A stretch of DNA of 64,000 nt, taken from contig PBOR01000013.1 in assembly GCA_002724395.1 (NCBI GenBank), forward strand, positions 73,684 to 137,683. Reading direction: 5' to 3'. Below are positions 31,445-40,004 of this stretch, one piece after another. The notes below the pieces were generated by a model. That model was not told the origin of the DNA, did no database searches, and worked only from the letters and a program-made list of their open reading frames with translations. Origin of the DNA: Rhodospirillaceae bacterium. GTDB lineage: Bacteria > Pseudomonadota > Alphaproteobacteria > UBA8366. Within the stretch, counting starts at the first letter, position 1, and every line of letters starts with the position of its first letter. A program made the position numbers and the translations under genes.

Positions 31445-32131
31445 CTATCTTAGTTTTCGCAATGAATCCCGAAGTTTATCCGCATGTACGTTTTGATATC
31501 TGCCATGCAACACAATATCCTCAGCGCTCACTCCTGGATTACCGTAGTAGGCATGGTTTTTGGCGTTTCTGGGATGGATAATCGCCCCCTCAACGCTCGC
31601 GCCTAGGAAAGCACCTTGGTTCATCGAGAAGGAATAAATATCGGCGCGTAGATTCGTCGTTGTTGATGCTTCAGCGCCAACCCCTTTCGGACCTGCTGCG
31701 GCGCTAATATCAGCTCCCAATTTAACTTCGTTACTTAAAACTGATGAAAGGCCGCGTTCCGACATGATCAACAATATAATTTCCTGGCTTTGGCCGCCTA
31801 TTTGCAGCCCGAAGCTAGCTGATCCCATCGTATAAAACGCTGGATAGCCCCAATTTCCGCTGGCATTCTTAGCGACCAGAACCCCGTTGCCTCCTTCAGC
31901 GCCAAAGAAAAAGGCGCCCTTAAGGACGTTCGGAAAAACCATGACTGCTTTAGCTCTTTTGATTAGGCTGCGCACATTTGGACCAACGTTCTTGTCCTGA
32001 GACATGCGCTCTACTGTATAGTGCGCTTTCGTTACCAATTCTTTTTCATCAAGTGAAGACCCAGCGAGAGCGTTGCCTGCTACAAAGATGGCAAAAACTA
32101 AAGTGGCAATGGCACCGGTAATTTTCATCAA
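31445..32131 (-). CDS. SYLF/Ysc84-domain secreted protein
   Basis: A 228-residue protein with a signal peptide (ITGAIATLVFAIFVAGNALA-G) and a SYLF (Ysc84) domain, known elsewhere as a phosphoinositide/lipid-binding module. Matching segments are RAKAVMVFPNVLKGAFFFGAEGG, FYTMGSASFGLQIGGQSQEI, LSNEVKLGADISAAAGPKG and DIYSFSMNQGAFLGASVEG. It is probably periplasmic. Single gene, convergent with cobD. Confidence 0.88.
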   Translation of the reverse strand: MMKITGAIATLVFAIFVAGNALAGSSLDEKELVTKAHYTVERMSQDKNVGPNVRSLIKRAKAVMVFPNVLKGAFFFGAEGGNGVLVAKNASGNWGYPAFYTMGSASFGLQIGGQSQEIILLIMSERGLSSVLSNEVKLGADISAAAGPKGVGAEASTTTNLRADIYSFSMNQGAFLGASVEGAIIHPRNAKNHAYYGNPGVSAEDIVLHGRYQNVHADKLRDSLRKLR

Positions 32132-32235
32132 AGGGTCTCCTTCGGGTTGGTTGCGCTATCCTTGATCGGTTGGCGGCAATATAGCGGCGTAATCCTTCAT
32201 TTGGTGGTGATCATACTCAATTACGAGCTTTTTCA

Positions 32236-33168
32236 TCAAAAATATGTGCCTGCCAAGCTGGCAATTTCGCCCCCCATACCAAGTTTAAACCGAGCAATGC
32301 CGGGTAAGGAGTGCGTATCGATCCCGCCTAAATCAAAGGAGCTGACATTCTCATTTTTTAGGATAAGCATACCTTGCCAGAGTAACAGCGTGTTTGCATT
32401 GGTTCGCCGGCCCACGTCATTATTCCAGCCGATCACATAGGTTGCTGATGTGCCATGCCGCACAAGCAAAATGGCAGCGGCCAATTCGTGTTTGAGGCTC
32501 GCTTGTAAGACAATGAAGTTGCTGCGATCTGACGCGCACTGGTACGCGGCGCGAAGAAGGGTGGCAGATGGTCCGCCGAAGCGGCGTTTTTTTCTCAGCG
32601 CTTCGTAGATACTTGTTATCCACTCGATAGTTTTCAGGTCACTGCTTGCGCGTATTTTCAGACCCTGTTTTTCTGCCTTTACGAGGCCATTTCGCCAATT
32701 TCCCTCTAGCTTTTGTCTAAGCCCTTTAGAATCGGAGTTAAGGTTCAGCCAGACCGTATTGTAGCCGGTCATAACACGGCGCAATTTGAGATTTTGGAAT
32801 GAAGAACCATTATTCGGCGATTCCAGGATTTCCGGTGTCCAAAATTTTATCATGCGACTTAATCTTAGATCGCTTTCTTTCAACAACCGCAGGGCATCGA
32901 ATCGATCTGCTAAATCAGTTGTTTCGGTCAAAAAGACCGGACCTCGTAAAAGCTGAACAATGGTAGCGATTGCTCCAATTTTTTTTGTGAATAGTTGGGC
33001 AAACGCGACGGGTTTGTGGTTTTTACGAAATATAGCGCGTTTTACCCCGCCGCCTGTAGCGACTATTGCTTCTCCGTAAGACCAGCTTTGTTCGAACGGA
33101 CATTTGCTGGCATCCGCAACATAGCGATTCCAATCCGTTCGTGAGGCTGCGTCCCATCTTATTTCCAA
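32236..33168 (-). CDS. FemAB-like GNAT-fold aminoacyl/acyltransferase
   Basis: A 310-residue protein with two GNAT-like halves, as in FemAB/FemX peptidoglycan-bridge enzymes and related Gram-negative proteins. Supporting segments are CPFEQSWSYGEAIVATGG near the N-terminus, NTVWLNLNSDSKGLRQKLEGNWRNGLVKAE, and a C-terminal RRTNANTLLLWQGMLILKN followed by FDLGGIDTHSLPGIARFK. Gram-negative members have no known interpeptide bridge to build, so the substrate is unclear. It is divergent from a small membrane-protein gene 30 bp away. Confidence 0.78.
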   Translation of the reverse strand: MEIRWDAASRTDWNRYVADASKCPFEQSWSYGEAIVATGGGVKRAIFRKNHKPVAFAQLFTKKIGAIATIVQLLRGPVFLTETTDLADRFDALRLLKESDLRLSRMIKFWTPEILESPNNGSSFQNLKLRRVMTGYNTVWLNLNSDSKGLRQKLEGNWRNGLVKAEKQGLKIRASSDLKTIEWITSIYEALRKKRRFGGPSATLLRAAYQCASDRSNFIVLQASLKHELAAAILLVRHGTSATYVIGWNNDVGRRTNANTLLLWQGMLILKNENVSSFDLGGIDTHSLPGIARFKLGMGGEIASLAGTYF

Positions 33169-33198
33169 GAGACTGATTTCCTTCGCTATACTGTCTAA

Positions 33199-33411
33199 AT
33201 GAGATTACTTGGTTTTTTGCTCAAAAAGGCGAGCTCGGTTAAAGGAATTTACCTTCCGGGACCTCGTTTCACGCGGTGGGCATGGATTTATTTTGTGGCG
33301 TATGTAGCTGCTCCTATTCTTGCCATTGGACTGGTCTCAGATTTAGTACTTTACTACATTTTCGATCAATGGTTCGGGGCTTGTTATGCACTGTTGTGTC
33401 TATTTGATTAG
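33199..33411 (+). CDS. Small membrane protein
   Basis: A 70-residue protein with a basic N-terminus and one or two hydrophobic segments (WIYFVAYVAAPILAIGLVSDLVLYYIF across about residues 29-55). It is divergent from the FemAB-like gene and ends 3 bp before the convergent cobC stop. The ATG and composition look real, but I recognise no family. Confidence 0.5.
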   Translation: MRLLGFLLKKASSVKGIYLPGPRFTRWAWIYFVAYVAAPILAIGLVSDLVLYYIFDQWFGACYALLCLFD

Positions 33412-33414
33412 ATA

Positions 33415-34047
33415 TTAGGTTGCCGGATCGTGGTTCACGGTTACAATTCGCCACACGCCGGCATTATCGCCGTTTTCGTCAAGTATATGGTCTAGCCGGG
33501 TAAGGCCGCAATTGGCGGTGCGCAGCGCTAATGCCTTGTCTGGGGCCAGTCCCAGCGCAAAGGCAAGTGCGGCGCGAATGGTGCCGCCATGTGCTACACA
33601 CAAAATATCACTCCCGGCATGCTCCGCAGTCAAGCGAGTGATGGCGGGCACGACCCGAGCGACGAGGTCCGCAAAACTTTCGCCTTCCGGAGCGCGTTCA
33701 AAAGCAGGAGCTATCCAAAACTGGTGCATCATCGCGCCTTTTTCTTTTCTAAACTTATCGCGTTTCAACCCTTGCCAAACCCCAAAATGTTGTTCTCTGA
33801 AGGCTGGCTCTTTAATTGGCTCGGGCAGGTTTAAGCCGGCTTCGGCGATTGCACTGGCTGTAAGCGTTGTCCTTTGCAAGTCGGACGTTAGTAGGACCGG
33901 GTTTTGGGGTAAAATTTCACTGAGCCGTTTGAAAATAGGGAGTTCGCTGACATCTGCCGCAAGATCAGTTTGCCCATAAATCCGACCCTCGTCTCCTATC
34001 ACTGGAGCGTGGCGCACCCACCACCAACGCGTTTCGATTATAGAAAT
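33415..34047 (-). CDS. cobC: CobC-like histidine phosphatase (alpha-ribazole phosphatase), non-canonical start
   Basis: A phosphoglycerate-mutase-fold phosphatase expected to remove the 5' phosphate in the last step of cobalamin assembly. The catalytic His lies in WWWVRHAPV and the second His in CVAHGGTIRAALAFALG. Homologues begin around ETRWWWVRHAPV, and this is encoded here, but no ATG, GTG or TTG precedes it in frame: the only codons before the cobS TAG stop are AAA GGG CTG TTT GAA ATT TCT ATA ATC. An AAAGGG ribosome binding site lies 9 nt before ATT 34047, so an ATT start is proposed. The first in-frame GTG (34017) would begin inside the first strand at VRHAP. Start uncertain; product confident. 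Confidence 0.8.
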   Translation of the reverse strand: MSIIETRWWWVRHAPVIGDEGRIYGQTDLAADVSELPIFKRLSEILPQNPVLLTSDLQRTTLTASAIAEAGLNLPEPIKEPAFREQHFGVWQGLKRDKFRKEKGAMMHQFWIAPAFERAPEGESFADLVARVVPAITRLTAEHAGSDILCVAHGGTIRAALAFALGLAPDKALALRTANCGLTRLDHILDENGDNAGVWRIVTVNHDPAT

Positions 34048-34062
34048 TTCAAACAGCCCTTT

Positions 34063-34974
34063 CTAGAGAATCGCGGAAGCGATAGTTAAGGTTGTGACAT
34101 CGAGAATTTGTTGCTGCGCACCGAGCACGTCACCATTGTAGCCGCCAATGCGATTAATAGCGATGACGGTTAACGCTGCGCATAAACCGCCACCTATAAA
34201 AAGCGAGAGTACGGTAGTCCCAAACCCTAAACATAGAAGGCAAATTAATACAGAGAGGCCTGCTGCGATCAACATGTCTTGTTGGCTTGGGTTTCCCGCA
34301 TCTGCGGCTCGCCCTTTCTCAGTAGCGAGTGGCGCCAAACGCATAATGCAAGGCAAAAAACCGCGCGAAAGGCTTGCTGCTGCTAGAGTTGCCAGAACCG
34401 TGTTCCACATTCCTGCAATGGTGAGTAGATGCGCGATCGCCGCTGCCTTTAACCCTAGCATAAGCACCAAGGCGATAACACCGAAGGCACCAATTCGGCT
34501 GTCACGCATTATTATTAAGCGTTCTTTGCTGTCCTTGCCACTCCATAATCCATCCGCACAATCAGATAATCCGTCCTCGTGGAGTGCGCCGGTTAAACAA
34601 ACCATCAAGCTTATGGTCAGAAATGCGAGCACGAGAGGCGGTAAGTTTAATCCTATCCCTAATGCGATGGCAGCGCTGCCGCAAAGGCCGATTATTAATC
34701 CGGCAATCGGAAATGCCCAGCTAGCATCGGCTAACGGGCGCGCTGCAGTTTCTTCGTCTAATGGCACGGGCAGGCGTGTGAAAAAACCAATTGCGAGCAC
34801 AAATTCGCCTAACCGCCTGTCAAGCACGAGGGCTTCATCAAAAGTGACGGATGATTTTCCCGAAGTTAAATTGCCCGGGCTGCCTTTAGAGCTGAGGGAA
34901 TCGCCACTGTCTGTAGGCGCTTCATCGGTGTTTTGCTGCGCATCGGGCGCGTTTGATTCTGGGGTCTCGGTCAT
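34063..34974 (-). CDS. cobS: Adenosylcobinamide-GDP ribazoletransferase (cobalamin synthase)
   Basis: A 303-residue multi-pass membrane enzyme joining adenosylcobinamide-GDP to alpha-ribazole. The core starts at FVLAIGFFTRLPV; the catalytic region is TGALHEDGLSDCADGLWSG, followed by RDSRIGAFGVIALV and the C-terminal IGGYNGDVLGAQQQ. About 60 hydrophilic, Asp/Ser-rich residues precede the first membrane segment. ATG 34974 is preferred to the much longer upstream frame. Its TAG stop is in the same frame as cobC. Divergent from cobT. Confidence 0.94.
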   Translation of the reverse strand: MTETPESNAPDAQQNTDEAPTDSGDSLSSKGSPGNLTSGKSSVTFDEALVLDRRLGEFVLAIGFFTRLPVPLDEETAARPLADASWAFPIAGLIIGLCGSAAIALGIGLNLPPLVLAFLTISLMVCLTGALHEDGLSDCADGLWSGKDSKERLIIMRDSRIGAFGVIALVLMLGLKAAAIAHLLTIAGMWNTVLATLAAASLSRGFLPCIMRLAPLATEKGRAADAGNPSQQDMLIAAGLSVLICLLCLGFGTTVLSLFIGGGLCAALTVIAINRIGGYNGDVLGAQQQILDVTTLTIASAIL

Positions 34975-35056
34975 GATTACTATATTATTTGCTGCAAAAT
35001 CGTTCTTCGTACAGTAGGGAACTATAAGAATTGGAAAAAATCGATGGAAATTTTCG

Positions 35057-36079
35057 ATGAATGGAACCACAGACGCATCACTAGATGAAATTCGAACGCT
35101 TTTAAACAACTTACCACCGCCCGATGATGCCGCCGCCGCCGCGGCGGCGGCAAGAGAAAAAGCACTTACAAAACCAGAAGGGTCGCTGGGTTTATTAGAA
35201 GGGCTAACCGAATGGTTTGTCAGCTGGCAAGGACTCCACCCCCCTAGGTTAGAGCGACCGCGCGTTGCGGTCTTTGCCGGTAATCATGGCATTGCACAGC
35301 ACGATATTTCGGCCTATCCAGCTGAAGTAACCGCGCAAATGGTGGCAAACTTCCAGGCTGGTGGGGGCGCGATTAACCAACTATGCCAATTATATGATTC
35401 GGAGTTGAGGATCTATGAGATGGCGCTTGATCAACCAACCGCTGATTTTACCAAGACACCAGCTTTGAGTGAACAAGAGTGCGCCAGAGCCATGACTTAC
35501 GGCATGATGGCGGTCGAGGACGGTATCGATGCAGTTTGCCTAGGAGAAATGGGCATCGGGAATACCACAAGTGCCGCTGCTTTATGTTGCGCTATGTTTG
35601 GCGGCGAGGCACGAGATTGGACCGGCCCTGGCACTGGCGTATCCGATAGTGCATTAACCCGTAAAATTAATACTGTCATTGCTGGACTTGATTGTCACCA
35701 TGGACACCTCGACGACCCCTTTGAGGTCATGCGGCGTCTTGGCGGCCATGAATTGGCGGCAATAGTTGGTGCGGTGATAGCCGCGCGCATCGGGCGTGTT
35801 CCCGTGATACTCGATGGTTACGCGGCTACGGCGGCCGCTGCGGTTCTGCATAAAATAGACAGCAAAGCCCTTGATCATTGCATCGTCGGCCATTTGTCGG
35901 CGGAACCCGCTCATGGTCGTTTGCTAGAATGCATCGATAAATCTCCTTTATTGGAACTTGGTATGCGATTAGGCGAGGCTTCCGGCGCGGTCATGGCGTT
36001 GGGCGTATTACGCGGTGCGATTACCTGTCATACGGGCATGGCAAGTTTCACAGAAGCGCAAGTTAGCCGGAAATTATAA
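35057..36079 (+). CDS. cobT: Nicotinate-nucleotide-dimethylbenzimidazole phosphoribosyltransferase
   Basis: A 340-residue enzyme that makes alpha-ribazole phosphate, the lower ligand of cobalamin. Motifs include LTKPEGSLGLLEGL, FAGNHGIAQHDISAYP, VANFQAGGGAINQL, LGEMGIGNTTSAAAL and the C-terminal LGMRLGEASGAVMAL with its catalytic Glu. A run of eight Ala codons lies near the N-terminus. Divergent from cobS with an 82-bp gap. Confidence 0.96.
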   Translation: MNGTTDASLDEIRTLLNNLPPPDDAAAAAAAAREKALTKPEGSLGLLEGLTEWFVSWQGLHPPRLERPRVAVFAGNHGIAQHDISAYPAEVTAQMVANFQAGGGAINQLCQLYDSELRIYEMALDQPTADFTKTPALSEQECARAMTYGMMAVEDGIDAVCLGEMGIGNTTSAAALCCAMFGGEARDWTGPGTGVSDSALTRKINTVIAGLDCHHGHLDDPFEVMRRLGGHELAAIVGAVIAARIGRVPVILDGYAATAAAAVLHKIDSKALDHCIVGHLSAEPAHGRLLECIDKSPLLELGMRLGEASGAVMALGVLRGAITCHTGMASFTEAQVSRKL

Positions 36080-36094
36080 TCATCTAATAATTTC

Positions 36095-36916
36095 TCATTC
36101 GCCCATTTGCAGGAGCTTTCCATCCTGACGAGCGGCACGGAAATTGTGCAGAAATATCACACTACTCACTGTGAGATAAAAGACGTTCAGTCCAAATGCG
36201 TTTAGCCAGAATTTGACGTCAAAAGTGCTACTAATTAGGATGGCTCTCATACCCTCGAAAATATGCGCTGGCGGAAGCGCCCAGGCCACAACTTGAAGCC
36301 AATCGGGTAAAATTGTTACGGGATAATAAATCGCGCTTACTGGTGCGATAAGAAAGATCAAGGCCCAGGCAACACTCTCCGCTCCGAGGCCAACTCGCAT
36401 TAGCAGAGCGGTTACTAACAAGCCTATTACCCAACCGAACATCATCAGATTGGCGAAGAACGCGATGAGTGGTAGCCCCAGATCAAATATAGAAAAGTGA
36501 TAAAGTGGAATTGCAAGCAGGATGGCAGGGCCGACGCCAATCAAAACCCTAATTAAACTTATAGTCATTAGTGCGGCTATGAATTCATGCGCCCGCAATG
36601 GTGTTACAAACAAGTGGCCAAGATTACGCGACCAGAGTTCCTCAAGAAATGAGATGGAAAACCCGAGCTGACCACGGAATAGGATATCCCACAGAAGTAC
36701 TGCGCCAATTAAAACACCGGCAGCGCCTGCGAGCGCGGATGATTGGGAAAGAAAAAATTGGGAAATAAATCCCCACAAAATGAGTTGGATACTTGGCCAG
36801 TAGGCGAGTTCTAATAGGCGCGGCGCGGACCCTTTAAGCAGATACCAGTATCGCAACACCAATCCATAGACTCGGCCCACTGAAAATTCGCAACTTCGAA
36901 AATATCTGTTTTTCAT
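36095..36916 (-). CDS. ABC-2 type transporter permease
   Basis: A 273-residue membrane protein with about six hydrophobic segments and the ABC-2 pattern: an amphipathic start, LLWDILFRGQLGFSISFLEELWSRNLGHLFVTPLR (the ABC-2 coupling region) and PVSAIYYPVTILPDWLQ near the fifth helix. It functions with the ATPase whose stop overlaps its start by 4 nt, as an exporter. The substrate cannot be told; drug or polysaccharide exporters look similar. Confidence 0.87.
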   Translation of the reverse strand: MKNRYFRSCEFSVGRVYGLVLRYWYLLKGSAPRLLELAYWPSIQLILWGFISQFFLSQSSALAGAAGVLIGAVLLWDILFRGQLGFSISFLEELWSRNLGHLFVTPLRAHEFIAALMTISLIRVLIGVGPAILLAIPLYHFSIFDLGLPLIAFFANLMMFGWVIGLLVTALLMRVGLGAESVAWALIFLIAPVSAIYYPVTILPDWLQVVAWALPPAHIFEGMRAILISSTFDVKFWLNAFGLNVFYLTVSSVIFLHNFRAARQDGKLLQMGE

Positions 36917-37677
36917 ATTGAACGCTCCGAAGCACCGCTTTTTTGGTTTTGTCGAGCAACTGCCAGGAATACCTCTTCGAGAGTTCCTGCTCCATGCGTC
37001 TTGATCAACTCAGCCGGCGTGCCCCGTGTGATGATATTTCCACCTTGTAGCATCAGCACCTGATCGCACAACTGCTCTACTTCCGGCATATTGTGACTGG
37101 CTAATAAGATGGCTGCGTTGGTGCGGCGTTGATAGTTAGCGAGATATCGCCTAATCCAGTCAGCAGTGTCGGGATCGAGGCTTGCGGTCGGTTCGTCGAG
37201 CAGTAAAAGCTTGGGTTCGTTCAAAAGGGATTTTGCCAGCATAACTCGTGTTTTCTGACCAGATGATAAGGTGCGGTAAGGCCGGTTAATGAAAGCCGAT
37301 AAATGCAGTTCTTCAGATAGCTGCGCTAGGCGGTCCGAAATGTTTGAAAGCCCATATAATCGTGCATAGACTGTAAGGTTTTGCGTGCCTGTTAATCGCT
37401 GAGGAAGATCAATGTATGGCGAAGAAAAATTCATGTGCGCTAATGCTGCATGACGAGTTTTGAGCATGTCGACTCCGAATATTTCGACTTTGCCGCATGT
37501 GGGAATAATTAAACCTAGTAACATAGCGATAGTTGTGGACTTGCCGGCACCATTTCCACCAAGCAAACCGGTTATTGAACCGGCACTAACGGTAAAATTG
37601 ATGTTGTCTACAGCGCAAACTGTGCCGAATTTTTTCGAAAGGCCGGCTACCGAAATGATTGGGTTTCCTTCAAGCAT
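36913..37677 (-). CDS. ABC-2 type transporter ATP-binding protein
   Basis: A 254-residue ATPase with Walker A LLGGNGAGKSTTIAML, where the usual GPNG is GGNG, signature LSSGQKTRVMLAKSL, Walker B KLLLLDEPTASLDP and a switch His in LLASHNMPEVEQL. ATG 37677 is preferred; a TTG at 37713 would add 12 residues. It is paired with the permease downstream and divergent from regB. Confidence 0.9.
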   Translation of the reverse strand: MLEGNPIISVAGLSKKFGTVCAVDNINFTVSAGSITGLLGGNGAGKSTTIAMLLGLIIPTCGKVEIFGVDMLKTRHAALAHMNFSSPYIDLPQRLTGTQNLTVYARLYGLSNISDRLAQLSEELHLSAFINRPYRTLSSGQKTRVMLAKSLLNEPKLLLLDEPTASLDPDTADWIRRYLANYQRRTNAAILLASHNMPEVEQLCDQVLMLQGGNIITRGTPAELIKTHGAGTLEEVFLAVARQNQKSGASERSI

Positions 37678-37747
37678 GAGGGTTATATGGTTGGCGAATA
37701 GTTGATTTGGCAAGGGCTTTTAAACGAATGAGGCAGATGTAGTAACG

Positions 37748-39070
37748 ATGTTTAAGCAGGATAACTATCAATTTGACAGCGGCAGTTCGGGATTGAGCGT
37801 AATCCAGGCAGGGCGTTTACATTTGCGAACACTAATTCTATTGCGATGGGTGGCCGCAGCGGGACAAACCGCAACAGTGATGGTGGTTGCCTTTGGGCTT
37901 GGTTTCAATTTGCCGTTGGTTCCTTGTCTGGGTGCGATCATTGCTTTGGTAGTCTCTAATTTGATTCTGGCACGGCGTGGCCAAGGTCGTCAGAGAATTT
38001 CTGATCACGAAGCGGTTTTTCTTTTGGGATTCGATGTCGTTCAACTAAGCGCATTGTTATACCTGACCGGCGGTCTTGCAAACCCGTTTGTGACATTGAT
38101 TATTGCACCCGCCATGGTATCTGCAACGATCCTTTCGCGAAGCGCTACGATTGGGCTCATATTATTGGCAATGTTGAGTATTTCGCTTCTGGGACGCTAT
38201 CATCTGCCATTACCATGGAGTGGCTTGCCGCTCGCGTTGGAGCCGACATATCTACTGGGAATTTGGACCTCATTAGCCGTCGCCGTAGTGTTTATTGCCA
38301 CTTATGTATGGTCTGTTTCTGAAGAAGCGCGGCGAATGTCCGACGCGTTAGCGGCTACGCAATCTTCTTTGGCCCGCGAACAGCGAATTTCTGCCTTGGG
38401 CGGCCTGGCCGCGGCTGCGGCTCATGAATTAGGTTCGCCACTAGCTACAATTGCGGTGGTAGCAAAGGAGCTATCGCAGGAAGTTCCGGAGAATAGTCCA
38501 ATTGCAGAAGACGTTGAGCTTTTACTGAGCCAATCGGATCGATGTCGGGAAATTATAACCGGTCTTGCAAAAACACCGGAAGCTGTCGCTACCAATCCGT
38601 TTGCGAGTCTGCCTTTTTTGGCTTTGGTGAGGACGGCGCTCTCTCCATACAATTCTGAAAGTGTGGCCGTGGCCGTTCATATAGATGAACTAGTGGAAGG
38701 TGAAGAACCCCACCTTCCCTATGGGCCTGAGCTAGTGCATGGTTTGGGAAATTTGATCCAAAACGCGATACAATTTGCAGAAGTATCTGTGTCCTTATGT
38801 TTATATTGGGATTTGGATGAAGTGAGTCTCATAGTGCATGATGATGGTCCTGGGTTTACACCGTCGGTGCTTTCGGCAATTGGCGAGCCGTATATTTCGA
38901 CCCGGACAGCCGACGGTGAGAATTTAGGATTAGGTATTTTTATTGCACAAACATTATTGCAAAAGACCGGTGCAAATTTGACCTTCACCAATGAAAAAGG
39001 CGCGAAGGTTGTCATTACTTGGCCAAGGGCTATTTTGGAAGTAACACAGTTAAAAGGAGAAGGTCATTGA
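37748..39070 (+). CDS. regB: Redox-sensing histidine kinase RegB/PrrB
   Basis: A 440-residue membrane kinase that with RegA controls respiration and redox genes. The N-terminal half has six hydrophobic segments, with the quinone-binding GGLANPF at 108-114. The phosphoacceptor His is H226 in AAAAAHELGSPLATI. The redox-active Cys of RegB is present (C266 in SQSDRCREIITGL). The ATPase domain has ELVHGLGNLIQNAIQFA, VHDDGPGFTP and ENLGLGIFIA. Divergent from the ABC exporter and coupled to regA. Confidence 0.94.
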   Translation: MFKQDNYQFDSGSSGLSVIQAGRLHLRTLILLRWVAAAGQTATVMVVAFGLGFNLPLVPCLGAIIALVVSNLILARRGQGRQRISDHEAVFLLGFDVVQLSALLYLTGGLANPFVTLIIAPAMVSATILSRSATIGLILLAMLSISLLGRYHLPLPWSGLPLALEPTYLLGIWTSLAVAVVFIATYVWSVSEEARRMSDALAATQSSLAREQRISALGGLAAAAAHELGSPLATIAVVAKELSQEVPENSPIAEDVELLLSQSDRCREIITGLAKTPEAVATNPFASLPFLALVRTALSPYNSESVAVAVHIDELVEGEEPHLPYGPELVHGLGNLIQNAIQFAEVSVSLCLYWDLDEVSLIVHDDGPGFTPSVLSAIGEPYISTRTADGENLGLGIFIAQTLLQKTGANLTFTNEKGAKVVITWPRAILEVTQLKGEGH

Positions 39071-39621
39071 ACGATGTATCTCAAGGCCTGCCCGCGGATC
39101 GTACTTTGTTGATCGTTGATGATGATGCGCCTTTGCGCAATCGTCTCGCGCGTGCTTTGGAGAAGCGAAACTTCATTCCGGAAGTTGCTGCGAGCGTGGC
39201 TGAGGGTATTGACCGCGCTTCCCAAAGACCGCCCGCTTACGCGATTGTCGATTTGCGGTTGGAAGATGGTAATGGTCTTGAAATTGTAAAAGCGCTTAGG
39301 GAGGTACGAGTAGATGTGCGTATCGTCATGCTGACGGGCTATGGCAATATTGCAACAGCAGTGGAGGCAGTCAAAGCAGGTGCTGTCGATTATTTGCCAA
39401 AACCAGCGGATGCGGATGCCATTACCGCGGCTTTATTGGAAACAGAGCGGCCCTTGCCGCCGCCGCCGGAGGACCCCATGTCTGCAGACCGTGTACGATG
39501 GGAGCATATTCAACGCGTCTACGAACAATGCAATCGTAATGTTTCTGAGACAGCGCGTCGGTTAAAAATGCACCGGCGAACGCTTCAGCGCATATTGAAT
39601 AAACATGCACCTCGGAATTAG
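39067..39621 (+). CDS. regA: Response regulator RegA/PrrA/ActR
   Basis: A 184-residue response regulator, the exact length usual for RegA. The receiver domain has LLIVDDDAPL and the phosphoacceptor Asp near residue 62 (AIVDLRLEDGNG), then MLTGYGNIATAVEAVKAGA. A Pro-rich linker (ERPLPPPPEDP) leads to a Fis-type helix-turn-helix (NVSETARRLKMHRRTLQRIL). The start is TTG 39067, overlapping the regB TGA by 4 nt and preceded by AGGAGAAGG; the longer upstream frame has no family similarity. Confidence 0.95.
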   Translation: MNDVSQGLPADRTLLIVDDDAPLRNRLARALEKRNFIPEVAASVAEGIDRASQRPPAYAIVDLRLEDGNGLEIVKALREVRVDVRIVMLTGYGNIATAVEAVKAGAVDYLPKPADADAITAALLETERPLPPPPEDPMSADRVRWEHIQRVYEQCNRNVSETARRLKMHRRTLQRILNKHAPRN

Positions 39622-39827
39622 CCCGGCTATCAATGATAATCTATGGGGGCTTGTCGAATTTGAGTTTGTTACTTTTGGGGGCTTTTAGAATCCAAAACGA
39701 TATTTTATGAAAAATAAAATCTGTTGCAGCGTTAGAATAATTGATACCAGATCAAAAAACTTTGATTGTGTGAGCAGGTATTTACACAGAGCGATGTCTA
39801 AGGAGGCTGTTGATTCTGGAGAATTTT

Positions 39828-39998
39828 ATGAGCGAAGGTTTTTTCGAAAAGAAAACTGCAAATACGGCTCTCGCGGGCAAAAAAGTTATCTGTACGAGTG
39901 TTATTGGAATAGTGGTTCGGGGCATCATAAAAATAATCGAAAGCATAAGCGTTTGTTTGTTTCGGTACGATTTGCCGCTCCAGGATTGCGGTGGTTAG
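39828..39998 (+). CDS. Possible small ORF before hldE
   Basis: A 56-codon frame with ATG 39828 preceded by GGAGA at a 5-nt spacing. It encodes MSEGFFEKKTANTALAGKKV and then a hydrophobic ICTSVIGIVVRGIIKIIESI stretch, which could be a membrane segment. It ends 6 bp before the hldE ATG. The 383-bp gap after regA holds nothing else I can support apart from an ATCAAA-AAAC-TTTGAT inverted repeat at 39751-39766. I recognise no family, so this may be a leader or spurious. Confidence 0.3.
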   Translation: MSEGFFEKKTANTALAGKKVICTSVIGIVVRGIIKIIESISVCLFRYDLPLQDCGG

Positions 39999-40004
39999 GT
40001 CCCA

